From Thermoplasmata archaeon (GTDB lineage Archaea > Thermoplasmatota > Thermoplasmata > WALJ01), in assembly GCA_015522885.1 (NCBI GenBank), contig WALJ01000028.1:1-6280 (forward strand): 6,280 bases of DNA, given 5' to 3'. Under the pieces are notes generated by a model that made no database searches, had not been told where the DNA came from, and was given only the letters and a program-made list of their open reading frames with translations. Made by a program: the position numbers and the translations under genes. Positions 1 to 5,923 of the stretch are shown piece after piece. Each line of letters opens with the position of its first letter. The first letter of the stretch is position 1.

Positions 1-3000
1 CCCCCTCACTCCCGATTCCGGTAGCCTTGGTTGGCTTTATGTAGAGATATACCGGGATATAGGATGTGATGTTGAAGTCCATAGCAAATTCCGGGTCCTG
101 CGTCCATGTATGATATTCCCCGTTGCTTATCTTCAGAGTTGCCGTGGAATTACCCTGAAATGTATCCAAACTGTCGTCGGAATGCAGATGAAGGGTCTTT
201 GTCGGATATGCGAGCGGGCAGTTTATAGTGGCTTTGGCACCGTCATGCACGGTACTATTCGTCTCGGAGCTGGCTGTAAGTATTACGGTATCGCTTACAC
301 TTCCCGCATCTTTAGGTACAAACCTTTTAAGTGTGAGATTGACCTTCTCAAGTGATGCTATCGAGAGTTCCGGAACTCCGTCTCCGTCGGGGTCATAGGA
401 AGAGCTCACCCAATCCCATCTACCGTCACCATCGGAATCGTTTGCCATCTCATTATCCCCATCCCATAGTTCACTCTTCCATCCATGTGGCGAAGAGGAG
501 AGCGAGAACTCATACGAGTCGTTTTCATTCCCTATATTCCAGACCTTAAAATCAAAATTGATTTCCGCATCCGAAGAGCCTTCTTTTGTCTGGTCCGGAT
601 AAACAGAAACCCCGTATTCCGGGGGTATTATGAACCTCCCTTCCCCTGTTTCCGTGACACCGTTTGACTCTATGCCGGTGACATATATGGTGTATTCTCC
701 GGGTTTAAATGTACTGTTCGTCTGAAAATCATAGTAAAAGCTGGAATTCGCTCCGGAGGATGACGATAGTTCCATCGATGTTCCGTTAACAAGCACAGTA
801 CCGTTCGGGTCGATTATCGTGATGTTCGCTCCGAATATATCCTGATATCCGAACGGGTCGGATACGTTTGCGACTATGTGCACATTCTCTCCCCCGTAGA
901 ATATCTGCGTTTCAGCCGTGCTGTTGTATGTTTTTATATAATCAACATTTACATAGGTGTCCGTCGGCATAACTATTCTCGAATCATAATCAGAGGAATT
1001 ATAATAGACATCGACATATCCATCACTACCCAATAAACCGGCTCCGGCACTCGAAACAGAGACATTCAGGGATATATTTTCTCCCTTTGGTATATTTATG
1101 GTACCCGTGATATTTACCGTGAAATTGTACCATCCTTCATCACTCAGGTTTGTCATCTTATCCGACCCGATGGAGGTCGCATTGTGATAAAGTTCAACCG
1201 TAACATCCGGATTGCCTTCGTTTGATAAACCTGTTGCCGATTCAGGCTTAAGGTACAGAGAAACCGTAATCTCTGAGGTTATGTTGAAATTCTTGCAGAA
1301 TGCGTTTGTCTGATTCCATGTATGTGTTTGGTCATTATATATCCTTGTCGTTACTTTTTGAGACCCTGTAAATGTGTCCATAAGGTCTTTGTCATGCAGA
1401 TGAAGCGCCTTTGTAACTTCCGGGGAGGAATCGGTGGAAGAATCGGATGACGCTGACCTTGTGCCGCTGAGTATTCCGTCCCCTTTGTCGTGGTTCTTCT
1501 CCCAGTCCGTGGTATATATATAGAATGTAGAGTTCGCACTTATTCCGAGATTCGCCCCTATGCCGCATTCTATCTTATTCTCTCCTATGGCTGCATTTGC
1601 GTTATCGATAAGCGTCCAGTTCCAGATATTCTGGGCATTTCCGGTGAAGTTCATAAGCACGGAATCCCTTATCTTCATCGCCCTTCCTTCTATCTTTATC
1701 AGATAATCGGCACCCATCGGCAGCCACGGAGCCCTGTAACCCGTGCTCATGTTTCCGTCGGCATCAACGAAGAGCATGATATAGTCGAATCCTTTGACCG
1801 CGGGAATCTCCACAGGCCCGATATAGATATGCACACCCGTTTGGGTGTTGTTCAGCCATCTGTCCGGCCCGGGATTGTCGTTTATCCCGTCATTATCTCG
1901 GTCGATGTCCTGAGAATCGGGTATTCCGTCGTTGTCGAAATCATTCGGGTATGTATCGTTCGCATCCGGAATACCGTCATGGTCATGGTCGAGAATCGGC
2001 CTCGGTCTGTGCCTCGTGAAAGGCATGTCCTCTCCGCCGAGCATGTTTCCGTCCACATTTACATAAAAGGACACGCCGTTATGAGGCCATACCGCATAGT
2101 TCGCAATATCTATGTTCGGATTGTCGGAGGGTATCACATCTCCCGCCGCATCGGGGTTCTTCAATATGTTACCCCAGTCATGGAACGAGCCGTCTATAAC
2201 AGGGCTGGAAGGAATATGTTCTATGTACGAGCCTCCGGTGAGATGCGGCACTATCGTTACGGAGCCCTGAGAAACGGAGATGGATTTGAGATATATACTC
2301 ACTGCCTCTCCTGCAGGGGCGCTAGCTGATGCCGTAGCGGTTGCCAAAAGCGTGGTGTTTCTCCGAACATTCACGGTCACATTCATACGGAACAAAGATT
2401 CTCCGTTCTCAGGGACAGAACTGCCGATAAGTGCGTCTCCTCCGTCATACACTCCGTTGCCGTTCGAATCCTCGTAAAGGTTGAGGGCGGAGACGCTGTC
2501 ATTTCCCATAATTCCGAATCTTATGCCTCTGATTTCCACACCGCTTCCGTATGCGCTCATATTTATTCTCAGCATGGGTGTCTCTTCACCTCTGTGGCAG
2601 ATTGCAGGACCTATTGATGTCTCATCCGCTCTCAGCGCTCCTTTCTGTGTGGAAATTATTACATCCGAGAAGTCCTCGTTTCCGAAATAATCTCTGGATG
2701 CGAAAACAACCCTCGGGTTTCTCATGTTCTCGATATATTCCTTCGTCTCAATCTCTCTCTGATTGCTGCTGACAGGCACTGACCTCTCTTTCACCCAGCC
2801 ATTCCAGTCATCCTGAGACCTGCTCGAATTCCACGAATACAGGGCATGGCTGTGAGCAGTTCCGTTCCACCCGTCTATTTCTATGAGATAATCCGCTCCT
2901 ATTCCTTTTACATAGTAACCTGTCTGAGCCGATGAATCGGAATCTATGAATGCGAGCATGGATGAGACCCCATTGGGTCCGGTTTCGAACAAGCTGCCGG

Positions 3001-4720
3001 AAGGAACTATTCGAGCATATAAAGCGAGACCCCCCCAGTCCTGATAGACTTTCAGCGCTTCGAAGTTTATATTATTATCATACGGCTGATCATTCATGGA
3101 ATCAGGATACTCTATGACATCCTGCCAGTCTCCGAATCCGCCGCCTATGTTTATTTCTTTCGGAACCGGCGTTATGAGAAAACTCATGAGAAGCGGGGTA
3201 AGTATCAGAAGAGCCAGCAAAAGCGTTATCGGGACAAGGCTCTTTTTAAGCGGTTTTTCTTCGGTAATCCCAGGGGTAAGGTTCTCTCCTCCGTTTATGA
3301 ATCCATTGCCATTGATCAATCCCCCATTTATCAGCTCCTTTCCATTGGTAACACCGTTTGTAAGGCCGTTGATCCTTCCATTTATCCTTCCGTTCGCGAC
3401 TCTTATCTCTCCGTTTCGGTATCCGTACTTCTCGGCCCCGTTCGTCCTTCCTATGTTCCCGTTGGTAAGACCTTTGCTTCGGTAGGGTGGTTTTGAAGAG
3501 ATGCTCTTCGACCCTTTTTTGCCTATCTTCTCCGTAAACATCTCTTCCTTTTTTATCTCGAGAGGTGCTGTTTCGCTCTCTTCTATTGCGGTTTCCGGCC
3601 CGTAAGGCTTTCCATTTATCAGACTTTCCCATCTGCTCGCAAATTCTCTGGAAACGCCCTTTTTCTTGCCATTTACCGAAAATAACCCGCCTATATCTTC
3701 ACCCATTGATTCAATCCGAATCCGGGGTTCAGGCTCTTCGATATCCTCATCTTCTGCATAATCTTCTCCTCCGATTTCCCCCTCATTCCTTTCAGTTACC
3801 AGAAGCTCGGACAGATCGGGGGCTTCCTTTTCGAATTCGGACCAGTTTTCGTCAATCTTTTCTGCAGCGGGTTCTCCCATCTTTTCCGGCTGCACATGTA
3901 TTTCCTCTACCCCTTCTTTTTCGAAGACCGCACCGCATTTAGGGCAGACCGCCGCATCTTCAGGTATGAAAGCGCCGCATTCCGGGCAGAGAACGAGGTT
4001 CTGCTCGTCTCTTTTGTACCAGTAGCCGTCCGCCTCGCTCTTTTCCTCTTCCTTTTCTACATGCAGCTCTTCTTCGCCCTCCAAAATCGCACCGCATTTC
4101 GGGCAGACCTTTTCGGTCTCCGAAACAAACGCCCCGCAGTTCGGACATATCAGAAGTTTGTGCTCCTCCTTTTTGTACCAGTATCCGTCGGCATCCGAAA
4201 TTTCCTCATCCGGATTGGGGACAAGGTCATCTTTTATTTCGGATACATCCTCCGCATCTTCCAGAAGCATCCCGCATTTCGGGCAGACCTTTTCGGTCTC
4301 CGAAACAAACGCCCCGCAGTTCGGACATATCAGAAGTTTGTGTGAAGTTTCTTTGTACCAGTATCCGTCGGCTTTCTCTTCGAGGATCTCTTTTATCTCT
4401 TCAGCCTCCTCGCTTTCCACTTCTTCCTCTTCTATGAGACTTATTCCGCACTTCGGGCATATTCGGTCATCCTCGGAAACAAACGCCCCGCAGTTCGGAC
4501 AGAGGTATATCTTTATGCCATTTTCTTCCCCCTTTTCTTTGAAAGTGTCCTTTATTCGGGTTGCAAGTGTCTCTCCTATACCTTTCACATTCATGAGTTC
4601 CTCCAGACTTGCGTCTCTCAGGTCTTCCACAGACTGAAAACCCGCCTCATAAAGGGCTTCGGCCTTTTTCGTACCTATTCCTGAGAGAGCAAGCACATGT
4701 CTGAAGGTATCTCTGTCCAT
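1..4720 (-). CDS. Giant membrane-anchored surface protein with N-terminal HhH, four zinc ribbons and NG repeat (C-terminus outside window)
   Basis: The frame is open from ATG at 4720 to base 1, at least 1573 codons with no stop. Domains seen: helix-hairpin-helix at residues 1-60 (motifs SGIGTKKAEAL and VKGIGETLATRI); four zinc ribbons at 74-262; an acidic linker; an Asn-Gly repeat at about 416-478; one hydrophobic helix at about 494-516 preceded by KPLKK, which places the N-terminus inside and the rest outside. The outer part has CBM9/DOMON-like sandwiches (about 523-650 and 840-1090), a LYEDSNGNGVYDGGD calcium-type loop (748-762), an Asp-rich type-3-like stretch (911-953), an Ig-like domain (about 1273-1370) and a NEW3/CARDB-like domain (about 1375-1503). 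A module at 1104 recurs at 1508. Many NxS/T sequons lie in the outer part. There is no cleavable signal peptide, so the helix probably acts as a signal anchor. TTG at 4723 is an alternative start; a stop lies in frame shortly upstream. Function unknown. I infer a surface or adhesion protein with a cytoplasmic binding module. Domain names come from by-eye motif reading. Confidence 0.93.
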   Translation of the reverse strand, partial: MDRDTFRHVLALSGIGTKKAEALYEAGFQSVEDLRDASLEELMNVKGIGETLATRIKDTFKEKGEENGIKIYLCPNCGAFVSEDDRICPKCGISLIEEEEVESEEAEEIKEILEEKADGYWYKETSHKLLICPNCGAFVSETEKVCPKCGMLLEDAEDVSEIKDDLVPNPDEEISDADGYWYKKEEHKLLICPNCGAFVSETEKVCPKCGAILEGEEELHVEKEEEKSEADGYWYKRDEQNLVLCPECGAFIPEDAAVCPKCGAVFEKEGVEEIHVQPEKMGEPAAEKIDENWSEFEKEAPDLSELLVTERNEGEIGGEDYAEDEDIEEPEPRIRIESMGEDIGGLFSVNGKKKGVSREFASRWESLINGKPYGPETAIEESETAPLEIKKEEMFTEKIGKKGSKSISSKPPYRSKGLTNGNIGRTNGAEKYGYRNGEIRVANGRINGRINGLTNGVTNGKELINGGLINGNGFINGGENLTPGITEEKPLKKSLVPITLLLALLILTPLLMSFLITPVPKEINIGGGFGDWQDVIEYPDSMNDQPYDNNINFEALKVYQDWGGLALYARIVPSGSLFETGPNGVSSMLAFIDSDSSAQTGYYVKGIGADYLIEIDGWNGTAHSHALYSWNSSRSQDDWNGWVKERSVPVSSNQREIETKEYIENMRNPRVVFASRDYFGNEDFSDVIISTQKGALRADETSIGPAICHRGEETPMLRINMSAYGSGVEIRGIRFGIMGNDSVSALNLYEDSNGNGVYDGGDALIGSSVPENGESLFRMNVTVNVRRNTTLLATATASASAPAGEAVSIYLKSISVSQGSVTIVPHLTGGSYIEHIPSSPVIDGSFHDWGNILKNPDAAGDVIPSDNPNIDIANYAVWPHNGVSFYVNVDGNMLGGEDMPFTRHRPRPILDHDHDGIPDANDTYPNDFDNDGIPDSQDIDRDNDGINDNPGPDRWLNNTQTGVHIYIGPVEIPAVKGFDYIMLFVDADGNMSTGYRAPWLPMGADYLIKIEGRAMKIRDSVLMNFTGNAQNIWNWTLIDNANAAIGENKIECGIGANLGISANSTFYIYTTDWEKNHDKGDGILSGTRSASSDSSTDSSPEVTKALHLHDKDLMDTFTGSQKVTTRIYNDQTHTWNQTNAFCKNFNITSEITVSLYLKPESATGLSNEGNPDVTVELYHNATSIGSDKMTNLSDEGWYNFTVNITGTINIPKGENISLNVSVSSAGAGLLGSDGYVDVYYNSSDYDSRIVMPTDTYVNVDYIKTYNSTAETQIFYGGENVHIVANVSDPFGYQDIFGANITIIDPNGTVLVNGTSMELSSSSGANSSFYYDFQTNSTFKPGEYTIYVTGIESNGVTETGEGRFIIPPEYGVSVYPDQTKEGSSDAEINFDFKVWNIGNENDSYEFSLSSSPHGWKSELWDGDNEMANDSDGDGRWDWVSSSYDPDGDGVPELSIASLEKVNLTLKRFVPKDAGSVSDTVILTASSETNSTVHDGAKATINCPLAYPTKTLHLHSDDSLDTFQGNSTATLKISNGEYHTWTQDPEFAMDFNITSYIPVYLYIKPTKATGIGSEG
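2..199 (-). repeat. Repeated extracellular module, copy 2 (cut by window edge)
   Basis: Residues 1508-1573 begin KTLHLHSDDSLDTF and repeat the segment found 404 residues earlier. The frame is still open at base 1, so the Ig-like and NEW3-like domains may also recur beyond the window. Confidence 0.85.
212..598 (-). other. NEW3/CARDB-like domain with Asp-rich insert
   Basis: About residues 1375-1503. The pattern FKVWNIGNENDSYEFSL, followed later by LEKVNLTLKRFVPKDAG and SDTVILTASS, fits the NEW3/CARDB type of extracellular beta-sandwich. Residues 1420-1451 interrupt it with DGDN, DSDGDG and DPDGDGVPE, which look like calcium loops. The exact family is uncertain. Confidence 0.6.
1214..1411 (-). 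repeat. Repeated extracellular module, copy 1 (start segment)
   Basis: Residues 1104-1169 begin KALHLHDKDLMDTF and align without gaps to residues 1508 onward, with 34 of 66 positions identical by my count. Shared motifs include LHLH, DTF.G, HTW.Q, FNITS and KP..ATG. The module continues as a beta-rich segment to about residue 1225. Fold not recognised; a jelly-roll-like domain is plausible. Confidence 0.85.
1450..2203 (-). other. CBM9/DOMON-like beta-sandwich, copy 2, with Asp-rich insert
   Basis: About residues 840-1090. It opens with VIDGSFHDWGN (from 841), the best match to the family 9 pattern, and contains MLFVDADG (from 982), then STGYR, then GADYLIKIEG (from 1003). It shares these motifs and their order with copy 1, but an Asp-rich type-3-like segment (911-953) is inserted between the DW motif and the MLFVDADG strand. 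Confidence 0.6.
1862..1990 (-). other. Thrombospondin type-3-like calcium-binding repeats
   Basis: Residues 911-953 hold the units DHDHDGIPD, NDFDNDGIPD and DIDRDNDGIND, the DxDxDGxxD pattern of type 3 repeats in which Asp side chains coordinate calcium. About three loops are present. Such segments usually form stiff, calcium-dependent spacers in secreted or surface proteins. Confidence 0.88.
2770..3154 (-). other. CBM9/DOMON-like beta-sandwich, copy 1
   Basis: About residues 523-650, directly after the membrane helix. It starts INIGGGFGDWQDV and later carries MLAFIDSD, then QTGYY, then GADYLIEIDG (from residue 608). The same order of motifs recurs at residues 841-1012. The opening G-F-x-D-W pattern resembles the start of family 9 carbohydrate-binding and DOMON-like modules. 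Sugar binding is not shown by the sequence. Confidence 0.6.
3170..3241 (-). other. Single transmembrane helix (signal anchor)
   Basis: Residues 494-517 begin SLVPITLLLALLILTPLLMS and follow the basic cluster KPLKK. It is the only strong hydrophobic span in the visible protein. By the positive-inside rule the zinc-ribbon side is cytoplasmic and the beta-rich side is extracellular. Confidence 0.88.
3287..3475 (-). repeat. Asn-Gly-rich repeat (GLTNG/RING/LING type)
   Basis: Residues 416-478 contain twelve Asn-Gly dipeptides, often 4-5 residues apart, in units such as GLTNG, GRTNG, GRING, GVTNG and GLING. The stretch lies between the acidic linker and the membrane helix, so on the predicted cytoplasmic side. 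Regular spacing suggests a flexible or solenoid-like spacer. Asn-Gly is also the dipeptide most prone to deamidation and succinimide formation. I recall similar NG repeats in Thermoplasmata proteins; no function is known to me. Confidence 0.88.
4092..4162 (-). repeat. 71-bp exact direct repeat, copy B (zinc ribbon 3)
   Basis: Second copy of the 71-base identical unit, covering zinc ribbon 3. The flanks diverge at once on both sides (4091 against 4271, and 4163 against 4343), while ribbons 1 and 4 match only at protein level. Confidence 0.95.
4272..4342 (-). repeat. 71-bp exact direct repeat, copy A (zinc ribbon 2)
   Basis: Bases 4272-4342 are identical to 4092-4162, offset by exactly 180 bases (60 codons). 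The copy covers the end of the HKLL segment and the whole of zinc ribbon 2. Silent positions match too, so this reflects recent duplication or gene conversion within the gene rather than protein-level constraint alone. Confidence 0.95.
4541..4720 (-). other. Helix-hairpin-helix domain, N-terminus of the giant protein
   Basis: Residues 1-60 contain two hairpin signatures: LSGIGTKKAEALYEAGF and LMNVKGIGETLATRI. This is the tandem HhH pattern of RadA/Rad51 N-domains, RuvA and similar proteins, where it binds DNA backbone or mediates protein contacts. It is joined directly to zinc ribbons and lies on the cytoplasmic side of the membrane helix. In this setting DNA binding is an inference; protein-protein contact is equally possible. 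Confidence 0.85.
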
Positions 4721-4741
4721 CAAACATATCTTCCGTCTCTT

Positions 4742-4750
4742 CTTTTATAT
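4742..4750 (-). promoter_or_regulatory. TATA box of the giant gene, likely leaderless transcript
   Basis: On the minus strand the sequence ATATAAAAG lies centred near 4746. Archaeal TATA boxes sit about 26 bases before the transcription start, which puts the start close to the ATG at 4720 and predicts an mRNA with almost no leader. No convincing ribosome-binding site is present. A second TATA-like sequence, GTATAAGG at 4752-4759, is an alternative. Confidence 0.6.
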
Positions 4751-4781
4751 GCCTTATACATGGGAATGAAACATGATGCGG

Positions 4782-4787
4782 AAAAAA
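4782..4787 (-). terminator. T-run terminator downstream of the transporter gene
   Basis: The minus strand reads GTTTTTTCC about 25 bases after the transporter stop, with a T4 run closer to the stop. Archaeal intrinsic termination needs mainly a T-rich stretch, so this is a plausible end for the sec61beta-transporter transcript. There is no hairpin that I can see. Confidence 0.45.
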
Positions 4788-4811
4788 CTTTACATATCTA
4801 ACAAAATTTTT

Positions 4812-5717
4812 TCAAAAGTTCTTACCGTATCTTTTGAACAGAAATCCGTAATAGCTCATGCTTCCCATATCAAAGACTATGGATATCGCGGCGGGGATTG
4901 CAGCACCCGCACCGAAAAGAGCTACCGCAAGCGCTACTGCGAGCCCTCCGTTCTTGAAGCTTCCGAAGAGAGCATAGCTCCTCGCATCCTCCTCTTCCAT
5001 ACCCAGCTTTTTTGCAGTGAAATAGATGATTGTGCCTGCAACCGAGGTTTTTACTATGCACGCTATGCTTATTGCGAGAATCATTTCTCCGCCTATAAAG
5101 AATGCGCTCCTCTTCGCACCCACTATGTTCAGTACGAGTATGAAGAACAAGATGTTTGTTAGGTACTTTTTCCCTTCGCCCAGTCTTTCATCCGTCTTTA
5201 TAAACACCAGAATCCTGGATACGATGAAAGGAAGCAGAACAAGCAGGGTCACGGAATAAACCAGAGAAAAGACACTTATTCCTTCACCGAGCATGAACCA
5301 GCCCATCAACGGCATGAGTATGAGAGATGCGAGATAGACGGAACCGGTTCCGGAGAGCGCAAGCTCGAGATCTCCGTCCAGAATCCTTGAAAACGCTACA
5401 AGACTGACGGCAGACGGGACTACTGCCATGAGAATAAAGCCGTTTATGAAATCCTGATTCTTTATCAGAAGGTAGGCGGGGAGGAGTGTCATCAACGGTG
5501 AAAATCCGTATACGAGCAGTATCGGCAGAAAAATTCCCTTCTTTCCTTTCGATTTCATCCTGTGAAAATCTATCCGGGTTATGGAAAGAGCCATTATTGT
5601 TCCAAGAAGCAGATAGGTGCTTTCCCTCGGCTTATACGATACGCCTGTGGCAATACCGACCAAGAGGGCTATAAGTATCAAAAAACCGCTGTTCAGAAAC
5701 AGGTGTCTTGCTTTCAT
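4812..5717 (-). CDS. Bile acid:sodium symporter (BASS) family transporter, divergent
   Basis: This 301-residue polytopic membrane protein, with about nine to ten hydrophobic helices, is of normal length for the BASS family of organic-anion transporters. Two family signatures mark the crossed helices of the core domain: VVPSAVSLVAFSRILDGDLE (residues 99-118) and SFKNGGLAVALAVALFG (253-269), followed by IPAAISIVFDM. By eye against the Neisseria ASBT homologue, most known sodium-site side chains are not conserved (see findings), so substrate and coupling ion are open. ATG at 5717 lies 9 bases after the sec61beta stop, which suggests co-transcription, though no strong ribosome-binding site is visible. 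Other members of the wider fold superfamily, such as ACR3 or AEC carriers, are less likely because their core motifs differ. Confidence 0.82.
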   Translation of the reverse strand: MKARHLFLNSGFLILIALLVGIATGVSYKPRESTYLLLGTIMALSITRIDFHRMKSKGKKGIFLPILLVYGFSPLMTLLPAYLLIKNQDFINGFILMAVVPSAVSLVAFSRILDGDLELALSGTGSVYLASLILMPLMGWFMLGEGISVFSLVYSVTLLVLLPFIVSRILVFIKTDERLGEGKKYLTNILFFILVLNIVGAKRSAFFIGGEMILAISIACIVKTSVAGTIIYFTAKKLGMEEEDARSYALFGSFKNGGLAVALAVALFGAGAAIPAAISIVFDMGSMSYYGFLFKRYGKNF

Positions 5718-5726
5718 TGAGACCCG

Positions 5727-5888
5727 TTAGAAATGCCAGTAGGCATGGGCGAATTCCACGACTATTGCAAGGATTATGGAGGTTGCAACCACGGCTATCG
5801 CAGGTATTTTGGGAGATTTCTCGTCCTCGGCATCGAAATACCGTATCAATCCGGCAGCGGAGTGAAACCCTTCGTTCTTCTTCGCCAT
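5727..5888 (-). CDS. Preprotein translocase subunit Sec61beta (SecG-equivalent)
   Basis: This 53-residue protein is MAKKNEGFHSAAGLIRYFDA, then EDEKSPKIP, then one membrane helix (about residues 29-45). The SAGLxRYFD-type motif, acidic patch and single C-terminal helix are diagnostic of archaeal Sec61beta, and the length is typical. It is the small tail-anchored subunit of the SecYEbeta channel in the cytoplasmic membrane. Here the motif reads SAAGLIRYFD. The tail after the helix, EFAHAYWHF, is aromatic and would face outside. The start is fixed by a good AGGTGAT ribosome-binding site just upstream. It lies 26 bases after the DUF2070 stop and 9 before the transporter start. Confidence 0.9.
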   Translation of the reverse strand: MAKKNEGFHSAAGLIRYFDAEDEKSPKIPAIAVVATSIILAIVVEFAHAYWHF

Positions 5889-5891
5889 GTT

Positions 5892-5898
5892 ATCACCT
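5892..5898 (-). promoter_or_regulatory. Ribosome-binding site of sec61beta
   Basis: The minus strand reads AGGTGATAACATG, a strong match to the archaeal GGTGAT consensus, with short spacing to the ATG. It supports the start at 5888 and translation from a leadered, probably polycistronic message. Confidence 0.75.
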
Positions 5899-5914
5899 GC
5901 TATTTACCGCGGTA

Positions 5915-5923
5915 CTATATAAG
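5915..5923 (-). promoter_or_regulatory. Possible internal TATA box for sec61beta
   Basis: CTTATATAG on the minus strand overlaps the last codons and stop of the DUF2070 gene. About 26 bases downstream lies the sec61beta ribosome-binding site, so a transcript started here would begin inside that site. This makes it a doubtful promoter; it may simply be the Leu-Ile-stop coding sequence. Confidence 0.25.

Larger units (their letters stand above)
3935..4501 (-). repeat. Array of four tandem zinc ribbons
   Basis: Four modules share the pattern CPxC-x10-CPxC. Their cysteines are at residues 74/77/88/91, 132/135/146/149, 192/195/206/209 and 245/248/259/262. All sixteen are present, so each module should bind one zinc. 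The last three are each preceded by the same aromatic segment, DGYWYK (from residues 118, 178 and 231). Unit spacing is 58, 60 and 53 residues. The modules resemble the short double-zinc-ribbon domains common in archaeal membrane and regulatory proteins; their ligand is unknown. Confidence 0.92.

Noticed and set aside
1490..2329. 279-codon open frame on the plus strand
   Set aside because: It lies wholly antisense to the giant gene, whose frame shows recognisable domains here (GADYLI, Asp-rich repeats). Its product is rich in Arg, Val, Ile and Tyr with no domain pattern, as expected from reading Asp/Asn-rich codons backwards.
3246..3632. 128-codon very basic open frame on the minus strand
   Set aside because: It overlaps the NG repeat and membrane anchor of the giant gene in another frame. 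Its Lys/Arg/Trp-rich composition comes from frame-shifted repeat codons, and no start signal is visible.
4092..4342. Possible CRISPR-like or mobile direct repeats
   Set aside because: The two copies code in frame for zinc ribbons with an offset of exactly 60 codons; no spacers, transposase or target-site duplication are present.
3896..4637. Two overlapping plus-strand open frames with internal repeats (3896-4345 and 4158-4637)
   Set aside because: Their repeats are the antisense image of the zinc-ribbon array; the sense frame has all sixteen cysteines in correct spacing.
1..4720. A frameshift or join of two genes within the long frame
   Set aside because: The reading frame at residues 416, 494, 1104, 1508 and at the window edge is the same as at ATG 4720, and recognisable domains run on both sides of every junction without a stop.
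4773..5162. 129-codon plus-strand open frame
   Set aside because: Antisense to the C-terminal half of the BASS transporter, which has clear family motifs; the product has no recognisable domain.
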